From contig CP092877.1 of NCBI GenBank assembly GCA_030710605.1, forward strand, positions 1,094,230-1,158,229: 64,000 nucleotides of DNA. Reading direction: 5' to 3'. Source of the DNA: Cordylochernes scorpioides (taxonomy: Eukaryota > Arthropoda > Arachnida > Pseudoscorpiones > Chernetidae). Shown here one piece after another: positions 30,075 through 42,039 of this stretch. Position 1 is the first letter of the stretch. Each line of letters starts with the position of its first letter. The notes under the pieces were generated by a model. That model was not told the origin of the DNA, did no database searches, and worked only from the letters and a program-made list of their open reading frames with translations. The position numbers and the translations under genes were made by a program.

Positions 30075-31255
30075 TTCAATGAACCCGCCATCAGCAGAAA
30101 TAACAGCTTCTATAGGCTGTCGAAACCGACTTCAGGCATTGATGAGATGGGTTTTGGGAATTTTTGCCATTGCATCTACTATAGAAGCTCTGAGAGATGA
30201 AACATTGTTGTGGGAATGACTATTGGAGCCCCTCTCAACTACGCCCCACGCGTGTGAAGAGCAGCCACTGTAATGAGGGAGAGAGTCACAACAGCAACCG
30301 ATAATAAGTCTACTAACACTCCTCTTTTATTGTCATCTTTAATCCACATTACATAAGAACTCGAATATCGATTAACGAGTATTTACACTAATTTACATCC
30401 TAGACCCAATATAAACGGATATTTGCAGTTATTAGCCCCAGGAAACAGGACCACAACAGTAGGCGACTCCCAGCGGATTGACATCTGGTGAGCTGGGGCC
30501 AAACGTTATGTGTGACATGGTCGTGAAGATTCTCGGTCATCCATTCTAGGGTTTTTCTGATTGGAATGAGGTGATCCTGAGTCTTGTTGAAAAACATATG
30601 GCCTCCCACGTGCTACAGTAGCGACCCAAAGCTTGACAACTGTGGCTAACACTCCGGTGTAAGCAACGGCATTGACTCTGGCACCTGGAGAAAAATAATG
30701 TGGAGGAATCACATCACTTTCACTACTAACAACACCAGGAACCATCAAAGATGCTGGAGATTTGGTATGCATGACCCTAGGTACCTCATCAAGGCCATTA
30801 CACAGCCACCGATTATTTCATCACTTTCTGGTCCTAAAAAAGTTATTATCGTCTGAGAAAAATCAGATCATTCTTGGCCCCTCGGGATATTTGAGCTTGT
30901 TCAGAAGGCGCTTAAGTCTGGTCAAGCGGTTCACATTGGTTCTTTCGGACATGAACTGTCCTCTCCGCATCACGTATGATTTGTAATGGAGGTCCTCATG
31001 AACCACACGTCGGATGGTAGCCTAATCGACTTCCCAGGATCCTCATCGATGGCAGCTTGGACACGGCTTATAAAGTCTGGCGTCCTGATACTGTCAGAAC
31101 GTCGACAATGTCGTTTCCTTTGGGAAACCTTCGCCACATCACCCTTTGCACACACAGTCCCCAATTCTCTCCGAACTTTGAAAACAAATGATCGGACGAC
31201 TTTCAAGAATGCTATGCATCCTTTAAAACTTCATAATCTAAAAATATATTTATGA
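30075..31255 (-). pseudogene. maT-like mariner transposase (DD37D), split by an LTR
   Basis: On the minus strand the N-terminal part gives DVAKVSQRKRHCRRSDSIRT, PDFISRVQAAIDEDPGKS (31206-30970). The middle gives VMHTKSPASLMVPGVVSSES, PPHYFSPGARVN and GRPYVFQQDS (30780-30590), and then HDHVTHNVWP. The NPL motif near 30475 is where an LTR is inserted. The transposase resumes after it with VVERGSNSHSHNNV and ends in CSRFRQPIEAVISADGGFIE near 30080. The QQDS ... PSSPD-NPLD pattern is that of the DD37D maT group. Several frameshifts are present. Confidence 0.85.
30236..30470 (-). repeat. LTR copy 1 inserted in the maT mariner
   Basis: Reverse complement of 31788-32007. On the minus strand it runs from TGGGAGTCGCCTACTGTTGT to CAGTGGCTGCTCTTCA. 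The transposase reading is interrupted exactly between NPL and the VVERG segment. I could not fix the target duplication. A solo LTR is the simplest reading. Confidence 0.7.
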
Positions 31256-31787
31256 TTTGTAATTTGAAAGTTATGTTTATAGAACTCGATAAGAAAAGGA
31301 AATCGATATGGATAAGGAATTAAATGTAATTTCATATCCACTGAATTCGATGCATTACCAAGCTGAACTAACGTTGGCAAAGAGTACTGGATGCATATAA
31401 TAATTACTTTGATAAACAAAGGTTAACATTTAATTTTTACCATTTTAATTCAAAGATATCAAATGGGCAAGAAGTTTATTGGTTGCCTTATAGAACAATC
31501 TCTCTCAATTAGCTTATTATTAATGAATGTCTTTCCAATTACCTAATATAAAAATAATTGGTGCGCTCACAGAATTTTCCGTACTTAATTATCCAATCTC
31601 TATATTGGGCTGCAGGATCAGCTAACCTTATAACAAACGTGAATTCATAGAGCCTCACAATATCAAACAACGGAATATGGATCTCAATCAAATCATCCTT
31701 TCAAATATTGTTGCGTATATCAGCCTAAAAACAGGTACAACCTCCGCCAATAGATGGCGCCTCAGCCTATTTCTAGTCTGGGACTGG

Positions 31788-32007
31788 TGTGGGAGTCGCC
31801 TACCGCTGTGGTCCTGTTTCCTAGGGCTAATAATTGTAAATATCTGTTGATATTGCCTCTGGGATGTAAATTACTGTAAATACCCGTTGATTGATATTCG
31901 AGTTCTTATGTAATGTGGATTAAAGATGCCAATAAAAGGGGAATGTTATTAGAGTTATTGTTCGTTGCTGTTGTGAGTTGCTCTCCAACATCACAGTGGC
32001 TGCTCTT
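31788..32007 (+). repeat. LTR copy 2 of the same family
   Basis: TGGGAGTCGCCTACCGCTGT to CAGTGGCTGCTCTTC, about 220 bp, opposite in orientation to copy 1. It contains AATAAAAGGGGAATGTT, a possible poly(A) signal. The flanks show CTGGT on both sides (before GTGGGAG and after GCTCTT), a possible 5-bp target duplication. Confidence 0.65.
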
Positions 32008-32302
32008 CTGGTAAGTCTCTCGTATCCCCCCACCAGTGGTAAGGCCGAGAGATACTGCCACAGGGAAAGGAGATCCATGTGAGTGGTGGTTCTCGAAGGA
32101 TCTTTGGGCTGGCTGCAGAGGTGAAGCAACGGAGCCAGGGTAGGTGATCCACGGTGAAGGAAGCCCAGTCGTCGCGAAGAACCAGAGGGGATAAGCGCGA
32201 CAATATATATATATATGGTGAGACTTTCCGATGTAACAAAGCTGGTAATCAGCATTCTAAACATATTATATTAATAATTATCTATCAAATATATAAGCGG
32301 CA

Positions 32303-32812
32303 TTAGGCCACAAAAATATTAATCGTGGCCTGAGTGAGGTCTTTTGGAATTTTGAATATATATTTTTTAAAATTATTTAAGAGACGAACAACTGAATATA
32401 GAAGTAGTGAAAAGAGCGTACTTGTGTCTGATATTATAAAGTGACAAATTGGGAACATTCCCAAGAAATATTTTAAGAAATATTTTTCGGATAGATCTTT
32501 TGAACCTTTAATATCATTCCTATTATATACTATCTCCAAAAGAGGAATATTATATTCTAGCAATATTAATATAAAGCGTTTTAGTAACAATTCTATAAAC
32601 TCAAAACATTGTTTTATCAAACAAATAATATAAAAGGAAGACCGTTCCATCAATATTTCGATATCATGACGTATATAGACCACGCCATTGGTGGCCTTCA
32701 TCCTTATACAGAAATCGGTCATCCCTTCACAGGCTGGTAATGACCCGGAGTCCCCAAAACACCAATTAATCAGGAACCTAGGAACGCCATTGTTGCCGGT
32801 GCCACATTCCAT
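32303..32812 (-). CDS. Unidentified 169-codon open frame
   Basis: The frame is fairly long for this AT-rich DNA. Its N-terminal third is mixed (GDSGSLPACEGMTDFCIRMK). The rest is hydrophobic and Leu/Ile/Phe-rich, with one likely membrane segment (CHFIISDTSTLFSLLLYSVV) and the ending FKIPKDLTQATINIFVA. A fragment of a multi-pass membrane protein such as an arthropod chemoreceptor is conceivable. I do not recognise a family, and chance is a real alternative. Confidence 0.25.
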   Translation of the reverse strand: MECGTGNNGVPRFLINWCFGDSGSLPACEGMTDFCIRMKATNGVVYIRHDIEILMERSSFYIICLIKQCFEFIELLLKRFILILLEYNIPLLEIVYNRNDIKGSKDLSEKYFLKYFLGMFPICHFIISDTSTLFSLLLYSVVRLLNNFKKYIFKIPKDLTQATINIFVA

Positions 32813-32999
32813 CGGCTAGACGCGGTCCAGACGGGTTCTTTTACTTTTTTTTTCGTCTGAAACACTTCTGTTTGGATCGTTATTTTTGTTATGCTTTTGT
32901 TCTTGCGTGTTTTATTGTTTTTTCAGTTTTTGCGGTTTATTTTATATTTTTTATTCTTTTTAATAGATTTTTAGGATTGAAAAAAAAAAAAAAAACATT

Positions 33000-33705
33000 C
33001 ATGCTACACAAAACCTTTCGGGTATATATAGACATATTTTATTGAATTCTTGCCTCAACTACCTTCGACACATACCTCATCAAGACTGTTTGTGATCAAT
33101 AAGACTCAGATTGAATTTAAAATGAAAATTTTAAGCTTAATATTTCTAGAGGCAAATTTCATCTTCAAGTTCTTTTGAATTAGACCCAAATCACGCGCTG
33201 AACCAGAATAGCTATAGAACCTTATTAGGAGGACCTATAAAATGGAAGGTTCATATTTTTCAATGTCAAAAACAATTTAGGAAATTAAGATTCCCAATAC
33301 TGTAGGATGCTTCCTCTCTTCCTGAGTTTCTATTTGATGTGCGACTACGTTTTTGATTGGTTGGTGTTGTCAAATAAATAAGACTTCACCTAAATTAATC
33401 CAATCTCAAAAGAACCATTACTCAAAAATGAATCAAGCATTTAATTGATAAATGATTTTAAAAAAACAATCATAAAAGTTTCTTTTTATTTAAAAAATGC
33501 AAGCGTTCAATCGAAAAACGCTCATCTAAAAGCTTATAAAAATAAATATAGGCTATATTAGCCAAGACTGTTTGCTACACGCCTAGACAGTGTTGGCTAA
33601 AACATAGTCGATCACCATACTATAGATTTTCACTTTAAAACTTGCATTTTTACATTAAAAAAACTCTCATTGCGGGAAAGGATGTCATCATTATAACATA
33701 CTAGC
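33000..33705. other. Unassigned sequence after a poly(A)/poly(T) region
   Basis: A 17-base A run at about 32980-32996 follows a T-rich stretch. Nothing else is recognised up to the repeat at 33710. Confidence 0.4.
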
Positions 33706-33709
33706 CGAA

Positions 33710-34105
33710 TGACCCGGGCAACGCCCGTGTTTTACCCGATTGAATGTTTTCATTCAAATACTATTTGTTACAATTATAAATTGGCGCCTTAAATAAATGC
33801 ATATGTTAGTTAATAACTATAGCCTATGTGCTTTATCTGTCTATGTACTGTTGGCTTCCGTAGGCGTCTCTTACTGGGAAAATGAAAGAGAGGATTCCAT
33901 TTGGTTATTAACTAATATATGCATTTATTTAAGGAGCGACCCGCTCCAACACAATAGTTACAAAAATGGGGGGGGAGGGGCATGATGGGGGAGGGCAAAG
34001 GTGGCGTGATCGTAGCGGACCAATAGGAGGGGCGCCATTCCAAAAAAAAAAAAAAGCAAACCGTGACAGAGGCGACGAAGAATGACGCTCGTAACTGTAT
34101 ATATA
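33710..34105 (+). repeat. RTE-like repeat copy 2
   Basis: Same orientation and nearly the same sequence as 22040-22465, from CTAGCCGAATGACCCGGGCA through the G-rich part (GGGGGGGGAGGGGCATGATG) to GAATGACGCTCGTAACTGTA. Indels are concentrated in the G and A runs. Confidence 0.75.
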
Positions 34106-34739
34106 ATTTTATATACAATTTAACCTTGAATCATGAGTAGACATCAAGAATATCAAAGGCTTGAGAGATCTTACATGGAGGATTTAGAGTATGAATATTG
34201 TTGCACACCAAGAAACTGCTTAATAAGATCCTCATTCATGTCTTCACACTTATTGATTATCTTTTCCGAGCGATTTTTTCATTATCAAGTATAAGGAAAA
34301 CAAGATAATAATAAAACCAAACATTAAGACGCGAAGATTTATTCTCACAAATAAATCTAACTTCTACTGTCCTCTCTTGTTCTCTTCGCGCGCCAACCTT
34401 CCAAGAGATAGGACGTGGTCACAACTCTCCCTTCAAAATAAACGCTAATGCTAAGCATCCTCGATTGATCGTCTCCGCAAACTAGTCCATTCAGGTCAGT
34501 GAAAAGCCACAAAACCAGCTATGACAAACTCAGGTTTACCTAGACCATGGTTCAGGCTAATGGTCCTCGTCAGTCGAGAACTTGCCTTGATTTTGACGAG
34601 ATAGGAAGAGGTGGCGCAACATTACCGAATATATAAATAATGATAATATACTATATAAATATATATTAGTAAAAATATTTACAACTAATTTTCACAATGA
34701 CTAAATAATTCCAAAAAGGACGAAAAGGAAATAATTCCT

Positions 34740-34796
34740 AAAGGATACTTTGGCTCTGCAATTAGGTGTCCTTTACAGGAAGGTTCTACTGTAATA
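34740..34796. mobile_element. pogo/Tigger-like MITE fragment
   Basis: Right half only: CTTTGGCTCTGCAATTAGGT, GTCCTTTACAGGAAGGTTCT, ACTGTA. It matches the end of the MITE at 20896-21055. Confidence 0.75.
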
Positions 34797-35369
34797 ATAA
34801 AGTTTTTGAATATATATATATATGAATGAGAATGTACCTATTGCTATTGTCAATTCTTCAGACATTTCACAAGCTAGGTATTATAGTTTAAGACTGTCAA
34901 CATTGGCCAAACTGGGAAGAGTGTCAATTTTGCATCTTAAGAACAATGAATAATAAAAACCTTTTTGATACCTTTTATAACCCTTATCTACTTTCCGATA
35001 AAAAAAAAATATTTTTACTTATTTTTATACTTTACTTATTTATTTTTCACTATTGTTCGGTGATTGTTCGATGATTTTAAACTCAATATCTCTCTCTCTC
35101 TCTCGATTTATAATTAAACTTTCTTTTAAATCAGAATAAAACTATATATAGTATATTTTAAACTGTATAATAATGACACTTTTAGTATATTTCACATATC
35201 TTCCAATTAGTTAGAGCCAATACTTTATAAGATCATACCCTTCTATTAAAATGTACACTGATCCTATTTCCTACCACCCCCATATTTTGTATATATGCTA
35301 TATCTTTTTATTAATATAACCTGTACACCCTTATTTGTATTTACACTCAAAATGATGACGTCTAAATAA

Positions 35370-35745
35370 AAACAGCCAGAGTGGTCAGCTGGGGGCAGCT
35401 GCGGGCAGAGGGGGAGGAAATAGCCGACGCCCAGATGCCCCCCCCCCTCCTCCAGGGCTTTTTATAGACGACCCCCGTCAACAGGGCAGTTTTATCAGGG
35501 GGTCAGCAGTGTGTGAGACCGTGTGTCCATTGGCAGACCGCTTCTTTCTCTCTCGGTCTCTCTCTCCATGTCTCGGTGTTAGGCATCCAAGTTTGTTTCA
35601 TGGGCTCTACCTCTGTCCCGTGGGCTGTCCCCGATCACTCTCGGTGCTAACATCTAGCCCTGCCTCTGCTTCTTGTTGTCCGCGTGTGGGAAGAACATCA
35701 CCACTCGCCTCACGTTCACGACTGCCAGTTTAGGCATATGTCGAC
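35370..35745 (+). promoter_or_regulatory. GC-rich block, promoter-like or LTR-like
   Basis: Strong base-composition change: a G-rich part (CTGGGGGCAGCTGCGGGCAG), a C run (CCCCCCCCTCCTCC), then TTTTTATAG as a possible TATA element at 35458, then a CT-rich part with a 74-codon frame. It could be an LTR, a promoter CpG-rich patch or a captured exon. No second copy was found. Confidence 0.25.
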
Positions 35746-36683
35746 AGGATCATTTGCAACAAATATACATATATATATATATTACGACTATATAAATTTT
35801 ATTTAATTCCAACACTAGAAGTTCGTCTCTCTTATCCAAGAAGGCAGATTCATTATGAAATCATCGATATTAAAAAAATCAATGTGGGTTTGGGTAATTT
35901 TTGCTTGTTTCGCCGCATATCTTTCCACAATATTTAACGTATCCGGGTGAAACTTTCCCGCGATATAGAGTTAAGTTTGAAAATAGGCACTACCATTAAA
36001 GAACTAAATTTTCTTTCTTATTACCTTTTCCTAGTTTGATAAAATGTTAACATAGTCCTGTTTTTTTCCTATCCTACTATTTTAAAATCTTCTTTTTCCC
36101 CTATTATCCACTTATGTGACGCGTAACTGCCGAAAATCAAACATGTCAAAAATATTTTCCGGCCTAGATATATCCTCAAATTTTATTTTCGGCTTCGGGC
36201 TGATTCTGGTCAAAATTTATGACTCTGGGGTAGGTCTGAGAGACGCCGGGTCAGGTTATCTGAGGAGGACATTCAGCCGGCTTCCTGTCTCAATCGAGTT
36301 ACACTTTGTTTCAACTGGGAAAATTCTTATAAAATGGACGAGATGGCTTACGACAAAGATGTACGAGGTTGAGAGAAAGAGGAAGGAAGGAAGTAAGGGC
36401 GGTTTCAATGAAGTAAGTGGAGGGATTGTGTTACCCGCGCTGTGGATGAGTCAGACGCAGCTTCCCGGAAAAACGAAATTTGCATAGTAGCATGTCGTGC
36501 TGAATGGAAACCACTTTAAAATGTCCTGTTTATTGTCAGCTAGAAACTCCGGGTCTCAGGTTGAACCGGATAGCTTTGGAGAGATAGGTTTCTTTTAAAC
36601 CCTCTACATTAGAGTTGAGCAATTCTTAGTGGATTTCTAAGAAGCTCATAGTACGGAAATGATTTTCTTCTTGCCGTGGAATC

Positions 36684-36748
36684 GTTATGTGAGGTGTCTG
36701 TAGAATGTTATATGAGGTGCCTGTGGGAACGTTATGTGAGGTGTCTGT
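36684..36748. repeat. 24-bp satellite, left block
   Basis: About 2.5 copies of GTTATGTGAGGTGTCTGTGG-type monomers, the same unit as at 37216-37580, here separated from it by a LINE fragment. Confidence 0.85.
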
Positions 36749-37214
36749 TGTTCTTGCTTATTCCTCAAGTCGTTTAAACGATCTCCATTAGGTTCCATTG
36801 TCTCAGCTTTTCTATTATAGTCCTGGGGTTTTCCCAGAGGTCTTTTCTGGAGAATTTGATACAATTCATTAGATGTTTAGGACTGGCAGGCTCGGAATAG
36901 TATTTGGGGCATTTCTGGATTTTTTTAATTTTTCGATTAAATTTGAGCATTTTAAGATGTCCTGTTCGTAATCTTGAAATCGCCGTTTGTTCTTTCCTAG
37001 TAAGGGTGTGGAAAGAAGATTCGTTAGGAATGGGGGTGTACCAGGGGTGGTTTAGGGTGGATTTTCAGAGAGAGGTTATTTTTTGTTTGCGAATGGAAAA
37101 ATTTCTGAATAGGTGATTTGAGAGTTTTCAGGCTGGCCCTTACAGCCTTCTTTAGCCAACTGGTCAGCCATTTCGTTGCCGTCTATGTTAAGGAGAGAGG
37201 GGATCCATTGGAAT
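36749..37214 (-). pseudogene. LINE fragment: RNase H and C-terminal zinc region
   Basis: On the minus strand FQWIPSLLNIDGNEMADQLA, then KEGCKGQPENSQ is the RNase H C-terminal motif of a non-LTR element. Farther on CPKYYSEPASPKHLMNCIKF and LWENPRTIIEKLRQWNLMEI end at a TAA at 36774-36776. There are frame changes between the two parts. It sits inside the 24-bp satellite, and both borders run directly into satellite monomers. Confidence 0.8.
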
Positions 37215-37215
37215 T

Positions 37216-37580
37216 GTTATGTGAGGTGTTTGTAAAACGTTATGTGAGGTGTCTGTGGGAAGGTTATGTGAGGTGTCTGTGGGAACGTTATGTGAGGTGT
37301 CTGTGGGAATGTTATGTGAGGTGTTTGTAAAACGTTATGTGAGGTGTCTGTGGGAAGGTTATGTGAGGTGTCTGTGGGAACGTTATGTGAGGTGTCTGTG
37401 GGAATGTTATGTGAGGTGTTTGTAAAACGTTATGTGAGGTGTCTGTGGGAAGGTTATGTGAGGTGTCTGTGGGAACGTTATGTGAGGTGTCTGTGGGAAT
37501 GTTATGTGAGGTGTCTATGGGAAAGTTATGTGAGGTATCTGTCGGATGAAATATTTGTGGAAATGTTATGTGATATACCT
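37216..37580. repeat. 24-bp satellite with 95-bp higher-order unit
   Basis: Monomers GTTATGTGAGGTGTNTGTRR... occur in a fixed order: one of 23 bp (TTTGTAAAAC), then three of 24 bp ending GGGAAG, GGGAAC and GGGAAT. This 95-bp set repeats three times and then decays near 37540-37580. Long open frames here (RYVRCLWE repeats) are a by-product, because 24 is a multiple of three. Confidence 0.95.
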
Positions 37581-37756
37581 GGTATCTGGGGGAGGAGATG
37601 ATGTATTATTACAAGCGCTCTTGCCAATAAGTAATATGCAATATGACATAAAATAATTTAAAATTAATCATCATAAAATAATGTTTGTATAATTAATATT
37701 AAACACTCCTATATTTTCACCTGAAAACAGAATTAAGATATAATTTGTATATTTTC

Positions 37757-38130
37757 AGATATGCAGCCTGAAGTAAAGACGAGAATCCGGCAAGAGTCAG
37801 TGATGAAGTTCCTGTTTAAGCCCAGAGACATTTCAGACACTATAATTCACTCGAAGCTAGTCTGTATGTAAACGAAGCCATGGATATATAGGAGCACAAT
37901 AAAAATATGGAATCAGCGCTTCCAGACCTGTGATTTTGATATTAGTGATAAAAAAAGACCAGGTAGACCAGGTTGTAGCGAACCAAAATTTGGCTCTAAT
38001 GGAGTAATTGATCAACAATAACTGGACAGTGAACACTTATCAGATAATAGAAAAAGTTTTTCTCTCTCTGCTCTGAAGCAATTCCTCGACATGGCAATAG
38101 AACATAGTCCGATCTACGTCTGTCCGACTT
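37757..38130 (+). pseudogene. mariner transposase N-terminal remnant
   Basis: MQPEVKTRIRQESVMKFLFK ... WNQRFQTCDFDISDKKRPGR is the helix-turn-helix and linker of a mariner transposase, with internal stops. The following CTGGACAGTGAACACTTATC is homologous to 39780-39810, so it is related to the remnant at 39765. Confidence 0.6.
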
Positions 38131-38595
38131 CAGGGCGGATCGTTCAACTTAATGTTGATATTTATTCCGATAGATGGCTCAAGCCATTCGCAACTTTTAG
38201 TTGCACGACAGGTGATACCTCCTTTCATAATATATTCACCTGATCCAAGTAAAATTTCCCTTTTTCCATAATGCTATATATTTTAAAGATTTTTAACATA
38301 TATATTAGATTTTTAAATTTTGATTATAAAACATTAACAACCTTTTACTTATCCTTTGTTAAGTAACCAAAGATCTTTAGTTTATTCAAACCACTTTAGC
38401 CATATTGAAAAGTAAAACTCACAAGGCTATTGTGATACAAGTCCTTTTTAGCCAATTTTAAAGAATTTGACGAGGCTTAAAAACCGTTTATGAAAAACTA
38501 ATCTGTTGATCTCAAGAATTCAGGCGAATTCAATTAAATTCATAAAGCCTGCTCGGAATTCCTAATTTAAAATTCTTTCCTTTTTCTACTCTGGT

Positions 38596-38791
38596 TCAGT
38601 AATTCCGGCTTTTTACTTCGTGAGCTCCATCTTCCGCATTACTTCCTTTCAATGTGGAGCTTAATGGGCTTTTGTTATTTTCTGGTCTTTCGGCCTTTTT
38701 CTCGCTCAAATCGGCTTTCATCTGAAGGATTGCTTGTGGGGGAACTTTGGTGGTTTGTCGGATTGATCCTACAAGGGCAGTACCTCGCAAT
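38596..38791 (-). CDS. Possible terminal exon, hydrophilic
   Basis: On the minus strand a candidate acceptor (TGCCCTTGTAG before GATCAATCC) opens a frame with KVPPQAILQMKADLSEKKAE, then RPENNKSPLSSTLKGSNAED and ends GAHEVKSRNY. Its composition is more balanced than that of the surroundings. No family is recognised and no upstream exon is seen, so this is a weak gene candidate. Confidence 0.22.
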
Positions 38792-39764
38792 TTGATTAGC
38801 ATACCATATGTATGATGTAAAATTTGATCAACCAATGAGTTCGTTTAATCAACATTCTGCGTGCGTGAAGAAACAGAGAATACTTTCTTTTTTTCTCCTT
38901 CTGTTTACTCACTGAACTAGAGTGTTAGCGTTTCCTTTATCCATAATCCAGAGTGCACAATTTCAACGAATAAAATTTGTGCAAAGCTTAAACGTATCGC
39001 CAACAGGATTAGAATGGAAACTTGTTATATCCTTCAATTTATTGATCTAAGTTAGAAACATCACTTGTTTTCAGACATTCTCCGAAAGAGTTCTTTGTAC
39101 CTTGTATATTTAAAGGTGTTCTATTTTTCTTATCTGTTCATTTGTATGTACATGTTCGAAATTCACCTATAATATATATATATATATATATATATTTGCA
39201 TATTGATACAAGGGGTTATTTTATTGAATCATTAAATATGAAAGTATATTAAAGATTGATATTTTAAAAGTTTGATAGACGTTGAAAATTAAAAATTCAT
39301 TAAATTCTAATTAAAGGCCTTATCAGATACTATGGAAATTCTTTTAGCCTATTCTAGTATCCTCAGCAGAGGTTCATTTATTACCATCGTTTATTTTTTA
39401 AAATAATGAAATGATACCTTTTTTTAGCTTCTCTGTGCAGAAAAATCTGCATCAAATCAATGAAAGAGCCACAACACCAGCTTTGGAAAATTAAGAGAAA
39501 ACGGCAAGCGCTGTATATTATGGCTTCGGATTTGACCCTCATCATTATAGGAATTGGCTACGATATCATGGCATCGTTTTGGAAAGGAGTTACAAATTGG
39601 ATTACTGTTACAAAAAGCAGGGGCCGGTCAATAATTAATGATCAATGACCTATAGAAAAATTCTTTAAAAAATTATTGTTCATTATATAAAATAATATTT
39701 TTTAATAATTAAGCATTTCTCTTTTCACACTTATCTACAAACCTAATTAATATACAATATATAT

Positions 39765-40610
39765 TTTTCAGAATAACCGGACACACACACAGTGACGACT
39801 TATCAAATAATGGAAAACTTTTCCTGTCTATAGGAAGTGAATATCAAAATATATGCTCAAAATGATTGCCAAAACTTCTAACACGAAAAATGAAAATTCG
39901 GAGAAACTTCTTAGGTGTTTGATACGGTGTGATAACATGTGATGAGACTTGGATCTACCATTATGATACTTCTTCAAAGCGGTAATCAATGTAATGGATC
40001 CATAAAACATCGCTAGTAAAGAAAAAATAAGGCTTCCCCTTTTTCAAGCACAAAATGATTATTTATGTCTTTTGGAACCAAGAAGGGCTGATTATCATGG
40101 CACTCTTGAAAGAAATTCTTCTCTCAACAAGTAAATATATTTCAAATCATCAGAAAAGATAAAATATCAATTGAAACAAAAAGACCTAACTTAAAAATAC
40201 CCTAATCAAATTCCATTAAGATAATACGAGACCTCACACGGCGCACCTGACTTAGGCGAAGATTGCAAGGTATAAGCGGGCTTTGATGTCTTACCCTGAC
40301 CTGGCACCCTCAGAATTCGACTTTGTAAAAGATTAAATTGTTTTTGCGCGACAAAACATTTTAAAATTATGCAATTTTACTCCAAACTATGAGATGGTGG
40401 TTCAGAGAGTTGGATAGGGCGTTTTACCAAAGTGCTTTTGCAATTAGGAAACAACGCTGGATAAAATCCGCACAGAAGGAAGGTGGAAATATCGAATTAT
40501 TCTAATATATAGAGAACTGTTAGGAGTTCTTTTATGCAGAGTTTGGATTTTATGGTTTGTGAATAATATTTTAATACCGATTGTGAATTATATATTGAAT
40601 GACCCTTGTA
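39765..40610 (+). pseudogene. mariner transposase, catalytic part, decayed
   Basis: Islands in order: DETWIYHYDTSSKR near 39950, KMIIYVFWNQEGLIIM near 40070, LIKFH-DNTRPHTAHLT near 40210 and YPDLAPSEFDFVKD near 40300. These correspond to D1, the FWD strand, D2 and the D3 region. The third acidic position appears as E in APSEF in place of the usual D. Several stops and frameshifts are present. Confidence 0.78.
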
Positions 40611-41529
40611 TTTTGGCTGGCTAAATGGTAGATTATATCTGTCTGATGTAATGTTTCGAGAAATTTTCTGAATAGCGCCCGTACTTCAACATAATGAACC
40701 TGAGAGAGAATCTAGGTGTCACTACATTCGACATCCGTTCACTACAAGCACAGGAAATAATTAGGTTTCCGACTGGCTACACAGACACATGGGAAGCAGT
40801 AGCATTATAATTGCAGGGCAGCTTTAATGACGGTCCTCCCGGTGATAGGCTAGGTGGAGCGTGGATGTGACATAGAGATCTCCTCCCATGTACGACCCAA
40901 CTCTGCTCCTTTGTTTGCTCCAGAATGGTTGCGAAAGGAGACGATTTCTATTCTAAAATTCAAAACTAAAAATTTTGTTGCGTATACATGAATAATCGTA
41001 TAGAATAACCCAACTTCTCTTGTTCCACAATGGTAATTCATAACTTGACGGTCTCTGTCTCGAATCTTTTCCTAAAAAAAATAAGAGCGCAACAACAACT
41101 AAGTTTGTGGAAATACAAGTTGTATTTTACATCCCAAGCCGAAAATAAATATTCAATAAATTAATTATTCGTATCAAAAGTTTCTTGATAAATACTGGAC
41201 CTCTCTTGGTCTCGTATCCAGAAACGAGCAACTTCTGACTTTTATGAAATATACGACTTTGAAGAAACTTCTCATTTATCCAGTTGTTTTATTGTTGATA
41301 AAGAAAGTATAACATCGAATAATTTTAATTGAAATATGCAGCTAGCGTCTCAATCCATTATATCTAAATATTAGTGGGTTTGCATCAGTGCAATATACGT
41401 TGAATCGATTTCTTTAAAGTTGCGAAAATAGAATGGCGTGGTATAACAGGTTTTTCAATTGAAAAGTTATTATGATAAGGTATTTTCTGAAGCATAAAAA
41501 TGTTATATGCACAAATATATATTGCAAAA

Positions 41530-41965
41530 TTCATAAAAAATAAACGGCTGCAGGTAAAAAGAGAAGCAACAGACATGGACATAAGCCTGGCAGATAAACA
41601 TGGCGAGTAACAACGGAATTTTTATTGATGAGGCACTTCCTTAAACTGAAGAGAGGCGCAATTAGCCGGTGCATAAGAACAACACTCCAAAACACAAATA
41701 CGTTGATAGTGACGTCGCGACATGACTGTGGGTGGCAGGATGCCATTGGCTGGCGGCCTGAGTCAGCGGCCAAGGCTGCGGTGTACGCCCGACTTGGTCA
41801 ACACAAAGCTGGCACCAAGGAACGGGCAGCCAAACAAACTAGTGGAGTAATGGTCCATGGTCCGCTGGAGCAGGAAAAACTTGGTGTACCGGCATCTGGC
41901 ACATACATTATTGCCTGGATCACCTGTCTGGGCATTTCTTTTGTTACGCCCCATATGTGAACGTA
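41530..41965. promoter_or_regulatory. GC-richer block with 111-codon open frame
   Basis: The stretch contains ATTGGCTGG, GCGACATGAC and a plus-strand frame 41625-41960 (TRHDCGWQDAIGWRPESAAK). Base composition differs sharply from the flanks. It could be a promoter/first-exon patch or a retroelement piece. The product is not recognised. Confidence 0.2.
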
Positions 41966-42039
41966 TAGTGTCAATGTAGAATTTGACAGCCAATTATCAA
42001 CAGTAGAGTGTGGTGGTAATATTGACCTTGCTATCGCAA

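Noticed and set aside
30762-31255. Plus-strand frames of 74 and 89 codons
   Set aside because: Antisense shadows of the maT-like transposase.
36116-36487. 123-codon plus-strand frame
   Set aside because: No recognisable motif, no splice or start context, and composition close to the surroundings.
37118-37601. Repeat protein with RYVRCLWE units
   Set aside because: The unit length of 24 bp is divisible by three, so open frames follow from the satellite. The 23-bp monomers break the frame.
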